NCBI RefSeq assembly: GCF_002865645.1
Contig: NW_020194684.1
Location: 4,875,952-4,939,951 of the forward strand
Source: Hyaloscypha bicolor E
Lineage: Eukaryota > Ascomycota > Leotiomycetes > Helotiales > Hyaloscyphaceae
Reading direction: 5' to 3'
Length of the DNA stretch: 64,000 nucleotides
The notes beneath the pieces were generated by a model. It ran no database searches. It had not been told where the DNA came from and saw only the letters and a program-made list of their open reading frames with translations. A program made the position numbers and the translations under genes. Numbering within the stretch: the stretch's first letter is position 1; every line of letters begins with the position of its first letter. Positions 42,789 through 55,411 of this stretch are shown one piece after another.

Positions 42789-44257
42789 ATGAGCTTCAAA
42801 TTCTCTTCTGCACATTCAAGTCGAATAAAGAAACCCACCAAGCCACCAGCCTTCAAACGAAACTCGTCATCGGCCTCTCCCTACTCCTCTCTACCCCGCC
42901 GAAAGCCCCTCCAAAGAACATCAACAAAACCCGAGAAAGCTGACGATGAAGATGAGGTAGGTCCCAACTTTCTCGGAGTCTTAATCCCTCTTATAGCAAT
43001 GTCCCGCAATTCTGCGCATATTTCTAGTAGCATGTTCCAGCAGCGGTTGCACAATGCTACAAGAGAGATGAATATTTCTCTCTTCGGGAGAACCAATATC
43101 CACACCAGTACTGACACAGCACCATAGGATGTCTTCGGCGACCGACTGGATGATTTCGGCCTTGTCAAGGCCCTTGCGACCGACTTGACTCTACGAGATG
43201 TGGCCCAAGCAATATCGCATATACGGGATAAGATGTGGAGCAGGATACCTGAGCAGCGGGCTGGCATGAACTCTACGCGCATAGCAGAGGTCTTGAACTT
43301 TCGTGCTTCACTACCACCTATCGTTACGGTCTCACATGTTCAAGCTTTGCTGAACTCGCCAACTACGGTCGAGAGGGAGATCGCAGAGCTTATAAGAGGA
43401 GGTGCTATTCGGAAGGTTGTGGTGGGAGGGAGGGGCAGTCTTGGAGAGGCATTAATACTGGTTAGAGACCTGGACAACATAGTAGAGAGGAGTGCTTTGG
43501 AGCAGGAAGTCAAGGAAAAGTAAGTCCTAACTTCTCGGAGTCTGAATGCCTTGAAGCATTCTCCAAGAGCTCCTGGGACATCCTAGTGCAAAAATACCCG
43601 AAAGTATGCTAATTCCGATTACTTGGGATCAGGTTCATAGCTCTTTTGCACGAATATCCTACGGCGTTGAAGCTGCCAAGATCTCAGCTTTCCGAAGACG
43701 ATGCCAAAATGCTGATGCATGCAGGCTTCCTTACATCTTCGACGTCGGCGTGGACAGCCACAGATGTCTTCTCAAGGCCCGGAGATGGCTCGCGGGGTAC
43801 AGCTACGTCCTTGAACAGTATCTCGAAGGCGGCATCTGGTTCCTTGGCTGCTGTCGGGGGAGAAGGAGCTGTCCATGCTGCTGGAGGGAGTGGAGGAGGG
43901 ACAAGACTCCCATCAACAGGAGATTACTCTCTCGCCCTTCCAACAACGGGACCATTCCTCAAACTGTTGGCAAATGCTCGTGCGCATCTGCTCTCCTTGC
44001 TGGGGAAGTCTAAATACCAAGAAGCACCTGAGTCCTTGCTTCGACAACGCTGGGACGGCGGGATCGAAACAGATGACGCAGCAAGTACGGCGAGGCGGAT
44101 TCGAGGCGAATTCGCAGGTGTGCTTCCAGGCCGCACGAGAAAATGGAATCAGTTTTATGGAATCACCTTTGAATGGATCCTAGAAGAGTGTGCCGGCGCA
44201 GGTCTTCTTGAACTTTTTGATACCGGCAGTATTGGTAGAGGCGTTCGTGCATTGTAA
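42789..44257 (+). CDS. STK19 family protein (winged-helix)
   Basis: Exons 42789-42956, 43128-43519 and 43633-44257 give 394 residues. The protein matches the STK19 family. Human STK19, once called a kinase, is now known as a winged-helix protein acting in transcription-coupled repair. The disordered basic N-terminus (SRIKKPTKPPAFKR) leads into DVFGDRLDDFGLVKALATDL. Then come LRDVAQAISHIRDKMWSRIP, the core LPPIVTVSHVQALLNSPTTV with EREIAELIRGGAIRKVVVGG, and FIALLHEYPTALKLPRSQLS followed by GFLTSS. The last part, TGPFLKLLANARAHLLSLLG and the tail ending GAGLLELFDTGSIGRGVRAL, is also family-typical. Introns have GTAGGT and GTAAGT donors. A nuclear role is inferred from the human homologue. No kinase motif is visible. 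Confidence 0.85.
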
Positions 44258-47012
44258 TTAGAATTGGGGGCGGTCAGACAATCTTGACCTTCAGGTAAGG
44301 AGGATGACACAACACATGTTCGACTCTTGGGACGGCAGTATGGTAGTCGGTTGGATTTCAAATCGAAAGGCACACACTCGATACGGCATATTGAAAGTGC
44401 TCAGAGAAGTAAAGAGTCGGGTCAAGGCTTGTGCGTATCGAATATGCAATAAGCAAAAGCAAGGGGAGAGCCGTTGTCTTGATGAACTGCATGAGATTTG
44501 TGTCTGCGAGGGGTTTGCCTTTAAGTGAAGATGCTAGAGATGACCCCTTCTTCGGTTCTGGACCTTTGGTAAAGGCGAAGTGTGGCACCGCGTGCAAATG
44601 CCTGCTGCTGAGCCGTGTCTAGTCTCGTTGTTGTGATCTCCAAATTCAAACCGACGTTGCATCACATTGAAAGCCACGATACGGTCGAGTCTCGGGGTTC
44701 AAATTTGGGGGGTGGGAGCCACAAAACAGCAATCGTTTTAGTGCGGCAAATCCACGTTGTGGCAATCTGGAGAGGTTTCTGGTGATCAATCGCACATCAG
44801 AATTGCTCATCAATCGTCACTCCGCCAAATAAGCTCCTTCGAGGTCAGTGATTTCGTCTGATCGAACGTCCAATGATCCGGCGCAAAGACCTTCGCCCCC
44901 GCAAAACCTTGCTGTTATCGTCCCGGCCCTTATGCCTCGAGGTCTGTGGGCCACTCGTGGACCCAAGCATCGGAACACCTGTGAAATTGCACGCGACTGA
45001 CCTCGTGGCGGGCCTGGTTCGGGCCTACCCTCACGTCTACGACTCGGGAGCCATACCAGCAGTTACCAGCCGTGAGGTCCGTTGCGGCGCATGCACATGA
45101 AGCAATTACTTGTGGCAGAAGAGGCGGCGAACGGATCGTGACGCTGCTGCCAGCGATACTTTTTCCATTGACCCCCCTTCTGCAGCACATCCCCACAATC
45201 GTCGACCGTCTCCTATCGGGCTGTGGCTGGGGGTGAGAGGAGTCGAGGGGGTCTTTCCCCTGAATCTCCCAATCGGACTATCACAATTTGGGGCCCAGCA
45301 GGCCGTCGACGGGGGCACAGAGCAGGCGCAACCCAGTCGGTGCTAAAAACCGAGAGACGTGCCGGGAGCCAACTGAGCCTGGTCCGCGCAGCGAGCCAAC
45401 GACGACGCCTCCTTTTTGCCCCTGGCTCTCCCGAGTCGTGAGAGCTTCTCCCGAATCACACCAAAAGCCAAAAGTCAACGCGAATCTTGAACCCAATTCA
45501 CTGCACGTTTCTCCTTGCGTGCATGTGTGATTGTGCGGTGCGACGTCTATTGCATCTTGCTGTGCAGGTACTACACACATATCCGTTCTTTCCAGAGCCC
45601 TCTGCCCTGGTGCTGCTGCCAATCCCCACGCCCGCCACACCTCCTCGACCTTTTCCCACCTCGACGCGGCCTGTACTGACCAGGGTGCAAGTGAACGTGC
45701 GTGCGCCTGCATCAACGACTCCATCATCTCTTTTCTTTTCCTCGTCGGCACTCTCTTTCAACCCTCGTTGGAATCATTCACTCCTTACAAGTATCGTCCA
45801 ACTGTGTCGGTCACTGTCCTGCTCACCATTACACGCTCTCTACGACTCACGCCCGTTGCGTGCGACTCACACTCGTCTGTCAATCCCTCCGTCCTGGCCC
45901 AATCGACGGCTCGCTGCTTGGTGACACGAACCTGCAGTATCCCGACTTCTCGTCACTGCATACATTCTCGAAGTCGAAACCTATAACGAGGCCGCTATCA
46001 ACCTCTCGCCTTAGCCCGACTCGCAGGCCAGAGCGAGGATATACACCTCCGGTCCGCCCTCGAAGATCCGCATCGAAACGAATATTGAAACGAAAGCTCT
46101 GTCGAAGATCACCTTTAACCCACCGGCTCACAGGTATTACCTTGAGCGATTGAGACAAAAAAGAACCTCACACGAAGCCACACGGACCGCCATCGCATGA
46201 TTTTGATTGGACTTATTTGCGACCGACCAAAGTCATCCGAGAGAATAGGGCTTTTCAGTCCAAAGCGAAGACGCTGCTGAGCTTTGTGGGTGCATTAAGG
46301 ATATACCCTGGCAGACTGTCAACGGCTGTCGGTACAAGGATATCTCGGAATATTACTGCTTATTCCACCACGAAACTCAGCACCCATACATCACGGGTAC
46401 TCGCATATTCTGAAGGAGGCACTGCCTTGCACACCCTCACGAATCGTACAACGCTACCTCGGTACATTTCACCAGCTGCGAAGACGAAGCCTTTTGTGCT
46501 TCTGGAATTCTGTCTGTGAGTTATCATCTTATCTTTCGCCAATCTCCATTTACCCTTCAGACGATCTTCCCGAAACATTCAGCAATGAGTGCTGTCAATG
46601 TGGATGATTGATTCGTCCTGATAAATACCTGTTCGCGCGCCGATCGTTGGTACTGTTTTTGGATGCAAGCGCACTGACTCTATTCAGGTTCAAACAACGA
46701 GTCTTTTGCTCGGGCATATTAACCTGCATGCTATATCGTTTCAGATATTTCGGGACGACGGCTTCTGTTCTCAACACTACCCCCCACCGGATCATTTCTA
46801 CGCTTAATTGGACAATTTCTGAATTCGTCCCCGGCACTGAGCCCCAACGGCTCTCGTCTCCGGGCCAAGATTTTAAGCATCTGGGACTCCAAGCCCCAAG
46901 TTTCATGGACGCCTGGGTATCCTCGCCTTGGTAGACCACTCGAGGACGACTGTTGTATATCATCGTTTGGTCCTCAGTACGCCTATTTTGATCTACCAGA
47001 GCGATATTCATA
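44258..47012. other. 2.75 kb region upstream of the kinesin gene
   Basis: No recognisable gene was found. Pyrimidine-rich sequence dominates from about 45540 to 46200 on the plus strand, and open frames there overlap in several registers, which suggests composition rather than coding. The region probably holds the STK19-like 3' UTR, the kinesin promoter and a long 5' leader, possibly with leader introns. Confidence 0.45.
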
Positions 47013-50000
47013 ATGGCGGCAGCGTTACCACGACCGTCGAGGCCTTCGTACGGACCTCCCACAACAGCATTGCCTGCGTTACCGACAACAAAGACGCGGA
47101 AAAGCACTGGAAACGACTCAACCCTTTCAGATGCTAAGATTAGTACCTCCCCCCCTCGATTACCAAAAAGCGGACTTCGGGCACCTTCACATTCGAATCT
47201 CTCAGCTCCAACAACACCTGGAGGAAGCACAACTCTTCCCAAGTTAAGGGCGACCCCTGGTGTGAATGCAGCGGGGAAGACAATTCGAAAAACTATTAGC
47301 ATCAATGCATTCCCACAACCTCCCCGGGGTATACGAACAACAAGTCTCCCGCCGAGTCCGTTATCTGGTGGCGCAATACCCAGTAGTACTTTATCCAGCG
47401 GATTAGGGAGCAGAAGGGAATCTGCAGACACAAGTCCCGCCCCTGGCAAGCAAGCTCGAAAAAAGAAGACTGGTAGCAATCCCAAGAACCAGAGCTATGT
47501 GAACATTGCCACACCCAGTTTATTGAATGGCAGTGGGGACAGCAGATCGATATCTAGCGGTCCAGGGGCTCGGGGATCTGACGGGCTGCTAAGCTTACCA
47601 TCACCACCTCAAAGCCGTAGCTCATCTGCGCAAGATTCGTACTCGACATCAGCAACGACCGATGGAGAGGGACCTCGAGGAAGAGAGACTTCAGCTGACA
47701 TGTCAAATGATAACCAGTCCTCGAAACCCAGTGAAGGCAAGGGCAATGTCATTGTCAGCGTTCGAGTGCGGCCCGATGCTGGTGCAAACGGACAACCTAG
47801 CAAGACGGATGGCGAATGGATGGTCGATGGGAGAAGGTCATTAGTTGCATATCGAGGAAAGGAAGGGGGTGATTACTACTATGGTATGTCTTCAAGAAAG
47901 GATTTTGACGGCGACAACTAAATCTTGATTCAGATAATGTTTTTGCGACCCACGACAATAATGCTAAAGTTTATGACTCTTCTGCGAAGAGGCTTGTTCG
48001 ACGAGTAATGGAAGGATACCACGGCACTGTGTTTGCATACGGAATGACTGGTACAGGAAAGACGTTCTCTATGCAGGGAACTGCAACTTCTCCTGGCGTC
48101 ATTCCTCTCGCCATCACCGACATCTTCTCTTACATTCGCGAAACCCCGTCTCGAGAATTTCTCCTTCGAGTGAGTTATTTGGAAATTTACAACGAGAAAA
48201 TCCACGATCTTCTGAGTACCCCTCCTGCGGGTACTGGTCCGGGAATCCCTCAGCAAGAAGAGATCAAGCTTCGAGAAGATAGCAAGCGGGGTGTTTATGC
48301 CAGTCCTCTGAAGGAGGAAATTGTGCAAAGCCCCACACAACTACTGAGAGTCATCGCTCGAGGTGACCATGCAAGACGAACTTCCAGTACCCAGTTCAAC
48401 GCCCGCAGTTCCCGAAGTCACGCCGTCGTCCAGATCGTTGTCGAAAGCCGAGAAAGAATACCTGGTAATGGAGTAATGAGTGATAATAAACGATCTGGTC
48501 TTCTGCCTGGTGGTGTCCGCGTATCGACACTGAGCTTGATCGATTTGGCTGGATCAGAAAGAGCTGCTGAGACCAAGGAACGAAGAACCGAAGGTTCTCA
48601 CATCAACAAGAGTTTATTGACTCTCGGCACCGTCATCGCTCGCCTATCAGGGGACAAGGACAAGGATGGGAAACCTACGGACAAAGATGGAAAGCATCTT
48701 CCGTATCGAGATAGCAAATTGACTCGTCTGTTGCAAGGAGCTCTATCAGGGGACTCCCTGGTCAGTATTCTCTGCACAATCCAGATCGGATCAGCCGGTA
48801 GTGCTGCGGCAGCCAACAGTCACACCGGCGAGACGCTGAACACATTGAAATTCGCATCAAGAGCGAAGAACAACATTGTCAGTCATGCCAAGAAGGCAGA
48901 GGAAGCCTTGGGAGCTGGAGGGGACGGCGGAGCAAGAGTACTTCTGGAAAGATACCGCATGGAGATTCTGGAATTGCGGACCCAACTTGAAAGCAAAGCA
49001 AAGAACGAGAATGAAGATGATGAGAGAGAACGGGAGAAAGAGGCCGAGCAACGTCATGAAGAGCAAATGCTAGAAATGCAACTGGCTCGAACAGCGTTGA
49101 AGGAGCGGATCGAACATCTCAATCGACTCATTCTCAGCTCGAAGTCAACTGGTGTCAATGCCAGCGGATCGTATTCTTCCCTGGGTATGCATCCAAGATT
49201 ATCGGCCATGACATCGAATGGTCATTTGTCGCAAATGTCAGCCCGTTCCTCGTTGGCTCCTTCAACGGTCGGGCGAAATTCTCTGGAGCGTACAGCTTCT
49301 GTAAATTCGGTATCGACGATCGGTCAACTTCCAGGAGGTCAACGATTATCTGGTGAACGTCGTTCCAGCGGCGAGCAAGGCTCACTTGAGGATGAGGACT
49401 CATTAGGAGAGTTCGGCGACGGAACGGCCTCGTTGGCTGCACAAAATCGAGCGCTGCAAGCAGATCTTGCGGATAAGACTCGATACTGCCAGACTCTGGA
49501 GAAGCGATTGATCCAGGCCAGACGGTCTAGTCACTCCAGAGCATCCGTTGGATTTTCGACCCCCAGCAAAGGCGGCATTATGGTTGGGGAGGACCACGGG
49601 GTGGCAGCTCTGCTCAAGGAGAAGGATGCTGAGATCGCGGACCTCCGAGCTCGATTGGACGACAAGGACCGCATGTTGGCCGCGCTTCGAAGTGCAGCCA
49701 GGTCACGGGACACCGCCGATCGAGATCCTCGAGCATCGCACACACTTGCGATGCTGGAGAATGGACCTTTGAGCCCTGTTTCAGCACGTGCCTCGCAGTT
49801 ACTCGACAATGGTCCTCTCTCTCCAGTCCTTGCAGGTGGTCCCGTGGGGCTCCTCTCACCCAAAACCCGCAAGCGAACCAAGAGCGTCGATGAGATGAGC
49901 AAGATGCTTGACGAGATGATCCAAGATCGAGTTGAGAGCGGTACCTTGATAAAAGGCATCCGAGGAAGCATCCGCATCGCCAGCGAGCGGAACCGCCACA

Positions 50001-50083
50001 TCAACGATCCTATGCCCGGCTTGGACCGGACGAACTCGATGCCTTTGGCCAGCGAGGCTCCAGCCCTGGTCGCGGAAGTCTAG
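47013..50083 (+). CDS. KIP2: Kip2/KipA-type kinesin motor protein (kinesin-7 like)
   Basis: A plus-end-directed kinesin that in Aspergillus (KipA) and yeast (Kip2) carries tip proteins along microtubules and supports polarised growth. Exons 47013-47883 and 47934-50083 give 1006 residues. The first 240 residues are disordered, Ser/Pro-rich and basic. The motor starts at GKGNVIVSVRVRPDA. The nucleotide loop is FAYGMTGTGKTFSMQG (P-loop about 327-334), switch I is NARSSRSHAVVQIVVE, and switch II is LSLIDLAGSERAAETKERR. Further signature runs are SHINKSLLTLGTVIARLSGD, LPYRDSKLTRLLQGALSGDS and TLKFASRAKNNIV. After the neck come coiled coils (EREREKEAEQRHEEQMLEMQ, KEKDAEIADLRARLDDKDR) and a basic C-terminal tail. 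The intron (TATG|GTATGT...GATTCAG) restores DYYYDNVFATHDNN. The internal position of the motor fits Kip2. An antisense open frame over exon 1 is composition only. Confidence 0.92.
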
Positions 50084-52970
50084 ATTTCACAGCCTGTAAT
50101 TCTACATGAGAGGGAGAGGGCACACTCACTCTGTAACGATCGTGCTTTTGGCGTTTTGGGGGGGTGCCTTGGCTTCGTTTCCGTTTGATTGAACACTTCT
50201 TATACCCCATTTCTTTTTCTTTTGCGGATCCATTCGTTTTAGCGGGGAGGCCTCCTTCCTTTTTATTCTTTTTCGACAAGGACGATTCCTGCCTGTAATT
50301 GATAAGAATGAGTGAGGATGGGATGAGATGAGAGCGAAGAAGGCAGAGCAGATTTTCGGATTTTTCCATCCAAAAAGAAGAGACCGATAGAGGCTCGCTG
50401 CCTACCAAGAACAGACCAATGTAATTATATGATTAGGGAGGGTGCGTTAACTGGGTTTGTGCAGGACGTGATGGGATGGGATGGCGTTTGATGGGAAATG
50501 ATTGGATTGAGCGAGGGGAGCGTTTGTGTTGATACCAGTGCGGGGACCATAGTTGAATGAAGAGGGATATTTGTGATCAGAATTTTGACTTGGCTGATAT
50601 ATAAGTGATTTATCGAGGGAAGGGAAGCAGGCATTTGCAATTGTCGCCGGATGATGTGATGTGATGTGATGTGATGTGTAGCGCAGCCTCGTTCTTTCAT
50701 GCTGTCTCCCTTATGCGCGCGGTTCGACGTGGGTAACCATCTTTTTCTTCTTTCTCAAGAACGGAAATCTGGCGAACTTTTTATCGTATGGGGGAGGGGA
50801 CGTGTCATCTGATTATGGGGGGTTTGCATGAATCGTTGAGGAAGTAAGATCCGTTGGGAGGCAATGGTGCATGCACGAGGTTGAGGTTGATAGGGCAGCC
50901 CCTTTTGATTCTGCAGCTGGAATTTGTTGACCCAAGTTAGTTTCGGACAATGAGTAAGTAAAATCAATAGTGAGGTTTGTTTGTACTACAAAATCAGATT
51001 CTTTCCCTCGGGGTGCCGTGCTTCGGGGGTGAGGTAACCGTGTTCTCGTGCGGCTGAACCATTCCGGACATACTCGAAATAGAAGATCGATAGTGAGAAG
51101 GTTCGTAAACGGCTCTCTTCCTATTCTTAGAAACCGAGGGTGTCACGAAGAGGGATTTTCAAGTTGCGGTGAAGAAAGCAGTTTTAATCTCGAGGCACTT
51201 TGATTTCATGGGTTCTCACGCGGTCTATATAAGAGGCATTGGATGATTACAGGAGGGTCATTGCTTGCAGGATATGCTTTTGCGGGATTCTGCTGGATGG
51301 GGCAAATGTAGTTTGGAAACAGATGTCTGTGGTTTTTCCGCGATGTAAGGGCGGTGGTATGGCTCCGCAGTCCTTTATTGGGAGGATGAAAGTGAAGGTG
51401 TGGTGAAGGCACGCGGGGAAGTGGTTTCGAAACGGGTGGTCAGGTCGTGAGGAGCGTTTTTCGGATGGATGAAATGGTGCTGAGAGCACGCCGCGTGGGA
51501 GGCTGCAGGAGGATGAGGTGCAGCTGTTGGGTTGGGCTGAGATTCGGTTTGCAGGCTTTGGGGTTCGAGTCCTGTGGTATGTTGCTCAGGGGTTATTTCG
51601 AGGTACGTTCGTACTGCCCACCACCAGAATCCCAGATGAAGTGTAAACGGTCTGATGAGAGGATTGGACGAAAAGTGAATCCTCCGCACACTGACGGCGC
51701 ACAGGCTGCGGGCATGAATGATGTCTTTTGTCTCACTCGCAGCGCGGTTCTAGCCCCAAAGGTGTGACCTGCGCCGTTTGAGGCCATTCTCGATCCGGGG
51801 CTTACATAACGTCGGTCATTGCCGGTCACGGGGGGTGGAGGCCAAGGGAGGCCAAGGGCGGGCTTTGATTGGACGAGCAGCACCCGCCTGCAGGGAGGGG
51901 CAAGCACCGGGTCGTTTCAGAGTTTTGCAGGGGTCAGAATCGACGACGCAGCTTCGCGTGCTCCGGCCAAAGAACCCAACCAGGTGGGCAAGCGATCATC
52001 CAGCGGGCTGGTTGACGCAGCTTGGCGCAGCTTGACGACCACAGGAGAGCAGGCAGTTGGGTGACCTTGGTGAGGTGGGTCTGGAGGGGGTGAGGAAATG
52101 AGAAAAGGAGCCAATGCCATGAGGAAGGCGTCCTCGTCACTCAATTCCCTTTTTTTATCTTCCTTGCAGTTGTCCGACTTCGAGGGGAGGGCAGATCCCT
52201 TGAAAGTGGAAAGTCGAGAAAAGCCTTCCTGCAGCCCCCGCCAGACATGCAGGTCCTTTCCTCCTCAGCTCCGTGACTCCGTGCCATCCTTTCGGCCCCA
52301 GACCTGTCCTGATCCAACCATTCTGCACCCCCTCCTCCTTCACCAAGGAAGCCCCAGGAAGCGAATGCCCCTCGGAAGGGCCTCCTCCATGCCGGCCGCC
52401 ACGCAGCCATTGTATCACATCTGTTTCCTCTTTCCCTCACACTGACAATCTGATCTTCCCCAGTCCACTGCAACCCCTGGCCTTCGACGGACGACCAACG
52501 ACTTCGAGGAGAACATTGGATGTGTGTCCCCCTCGTCCCTTCAAGTGTTGCATGTAGATCGTGGTTATCTGCTTCTGCGTACAAGAGCCAAGAGGCAGCG
52601 GGACTCTGATATGTCACGTCACGCTTTATGATCTACCTCCGAAAAGACCTTTTCACATCCATTTCTGTTCCCCACTCCAGTGCCGAGCACCATCCTACGA
52701 CATCTTTCAATTTGTTTCTGACCGTTTGTTATTGGGCCTCCTAAGCGGATATCAACGTCTCTTCTTTTAACCTTTGCCGTTTACCTCAGCCAGTCAAACA
52801 CTGAACAGCCTCTCGACCAGTGATCAGCATTCAGATCCAATGCCTTAATGTCACCTTCCGCATTTCGATTCGACAAGTGCAGGCACGAAGAAGCACTTTC
52901 GTAGTCCGACGACATCGTATTTCCTTTTACATTTCGCTTCGATTCTTCTCTGGCTGCGCCAGCCTTTTCA
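50084..52970. other. 2.9 kb spacer after the kinesin gene
   Basis: No gene could be recognised. It must contain the kinesin 3' UTR and the promoter and leader of the glycosyltransferase-like gene; the last 500 bases are pyrimidine-rich. Antisense frames at 52140-52620 and plus-strand frames at 51450-52450 are short, overlapping and unlike known proteins. A pentamer repeat is listed separately. Confidence 0.45.
50653..50677. repeat. GATGT pentanucleotide microsatellite
   Basis: Five perfect tandem copies of GATGT outside any gene. Simple slippage repeat. Confidence 0.9.
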
Positions 52971-54863
52971 ATGCCTCCTCACCTTGACCTCTCGACAACC
53001 TATACCCACGCAGACATGATTCTCTCATCGAGAAACTCGCCGCGGCTCAGTCTCCGGAGAGCAGCTTCATACACGAATGATCGAGGACCCATGAGCTCAA
53101 CATCATCCCGATTCAGCTTCAACCATCTGATCTCCTCGCCTCCCCCTTCTCCCGGTCTGCCAGCTTTGGTTCCAAGGCATGGAAAGCTCGCCCCGACTCG
53201 GAGTAAGAGGACGTGCTTAAGGGGACTAGTATGGCTGCTGGGGGTGTTCGTGATTTTATACTATGGCTTCTCGAGGCTACAATTAGATCGTTCAAAGAAA
53301 CAGGTGGGATGGGCAACACACGCTGGAGATGAATATGAGATGGTTGGGGATTCAGAACTGCCTAATTTCCCCACGCCGGTGGTTGTGACGGACAAACGGG
53401 GAAGGACGAAGTGGACTGTGTCCATTCCTCCGGATGCTACATTCCCTTTGGAGCCACATCAGTACGCAGAGATTTGCACACAGAATATGGAGGTTGCGAA
53501 TCATGTAGCGGACTTGCACGCTCATGTTCATCGACCGCATTCTCATTATGGGTACTATCACGTGGATCCAAATTTTATGGATGTAGCAGTGGCGGAGGAG
53601 CATGGCTTGTTACCTGGACCGAAGGGGAAGACGAGCATGAAGGCTCAAGATGGATCTGTGGTTGGGGAGCATGCGGATAGCTTGATTGTTCAGGAAGTTT
53701 GCGAGACGAGTATGACCTTTGTGTTGGAGACCTCAAATGCGGGGTTAGGAAAGACTTTGATGATGTTGTGGACTGCTTATGGGTTGGCTCAGAAGGAGGG
53801 AAGAGCCTTCTTTGTCGATGACTCCAGATGGTAAGATACGCAGCTTGTTTCATCTGATCTTTACTAATGCTATCACAGGGCATACGGCAAATACACCAAT
53901 TTTTTCATGCCTCCGCCATCGCAAATGTGCAGACCCCCACCAAGGCACGAGATGCTCCCTTGTCCACACCATGCTCGCCATCTCGTTGTCTCTGCAGCCA
54001 CTGCCGTTCACACTTTTGGTGGAGCCTTCAACGAAGAATTTGAAGACGCCAGGAAGATGGAAGTCTACCGTCAAAAGAACATGTTCGACTTCGCTCGAGC
54101 TGGCTATCAAGCTCTCTTTCACCTCTCGGACGCTGACCAGAACTATGTGGAGAATCGAGTCTCTGAGCTCACATCGAGGACCCTTCTCGACCCTCCGGAA
54201 CCTGAAAACGGCCTCATCATCGGGATTCACGTCCGGCATGGCGACCGTCATCCTTACGAGTTCCAATACCGAGATAGCTATGTCCCCTTGGAACGCTATG
54301 GCGAGAAAGCTCGTGACATTCTCCACCAAACTTTCAACGGCACAGGTCCCGATGGCGGCGAGAACATGGCAGCTGAAATGCGCAGCGTATTCATCGTTGC
54401 ATCAGATGACCCAGATGTCTACGAATCCGACGAATTCTCCCATGCTTCACGAGCACAGGAGCAGATCCGCCTCGCTTCAAAGACCGCTCTCGGCGGCAGC
54501 CAACCAACGGCTGGTTCCGCGATCCGAAAATTTGTTGATGAGACGGTAGGCTGGGAAGGAGGATTCTTTTCTGGTATGTTCTGGAGCTTGGGGAAGCCGT
54601 CGAGTATACCAGTGAACGCGGTCGCGACGCCGGATACAAAATTGCCTGCTACGGAAGAGGCGATCAGGTTGAGGGAGCTGGTGGGGAGAGCGTATCTGAT
54701 GGATCTAGCGGTTCTCGGGAAGGCGAGCGATCAGATCGTTTGCACTGTCAGCTCTACGGGATGTAAATTGCTGGCTGTCATGATGGGATGGGAGAATGCG
54801 ATTGTGAAGGGGAGGTGGGTGAACATTGATGGGGACTTCGAGTGGAAAGGTGTGGCTTGGTGA
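52971..54863 (+). CDS. Type II membrane protein resembling fucosyltransferase-fold glycosyltransferases
   Basis: Exons 52971-53830 and 53879-54863 give 614 residues. A Ser/Pro/Arg-rich cytosolic tail precedes one membrane helix (GLVWLLGVFVILYYGF, about residues 84-100), a Golgi type II layout. The lumenal part contains FVLETSNAGLGKTLMMLWTA and GLAQKEGRAFFVDDSRWAYG. It then has the motif GIHVRHGDRHPYEF, like the conserved basic motif for GDP-sugar binding in fucosyltransferase-fold enzymes, and SDQIVCTVSSTGCKLLAVMM near the end, like their acceptor-side S-S-x-x-C/R motif. The closing WVNIDGDFEWKG is strongly patterned. The intron (GTAAGA, branch TACTAAT, CACAG) joins FVDDSRW to AYGKYTNFF. The donor sugar and acceptor cannot be told; the GT assignment is by motif resemblance, not a confirmed match. 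Confidence 0.65.
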
Positions 54864-55411
54864 CTATATGGACCTGAAAGCGAAGGATATTTATGATCAC
54901 AGTCGGGCTTTCGATGAGAGCAAGATCTTTAAGTGGACTTAAGCGTTGAGTGTTGAGATACCACAGAGAAGAGCAGAAGAGCGAGCATTACTGCATTAGG
55001 TGGCGTTCCGGTTATGGATGAAAAGGGCGAGCATATCACCTTTACCTCTCAGATGAAGGTTTGTCTACGGACATATAAATAAGCGCAAAAGCAGCACCGT
55101 CGAGATTGACCAGGTACGAAAAGCTAGATAAATAGCATACTTCTCATTTTGAGAAGAAATGAATATACAAAAGTACACAATCGACCTCATCATACATGGG
55201 TGCATACTGTGACGACTTGCCGGTATAAAGGCCATTAATAAGGTGAAATGACCCTGACCAGGTTTTGCTTCAGTCTCACGTGATGAGGCGCTACGGGAAC
55301 AACACAAATCGCGAATTGATGAACCTTTCTCCCCCTACTTCTCTCATCTGGGATACTGCTGCAAGTACCAAGCTGGACTCCACGTAAATACACGAGACAT
55401 ATCACTCCAAG
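54864..55411. other. Spacer before the 2EXR gene
   Basis: A 548-base spacer holding the glycosyltransferase-like 3' UTR and the 2EXR-gene promoter. No gene or repeat was seen. Confidence 0.5.

Noticed and set aside
46595..47485. 296-codon open frame antisense to the kinesin N-terminus
   Set aside because: It mirrors the biased composition of the Ser/Pro-rich exon. The sense strand encodes the kinesin leading directly into the motor domain.
49531..50004. 157-codon antisense frame in the kinesin tail
   Set aside because: Shadow of the coiled-coil coding strand. No similarity or context.
51566..51584. tRNA-like B-box GGGTTCGAGTCC
   Set aside because: The flanking T-arm stem does not pair and no A-box or acceptor stem is present at the proper distance.
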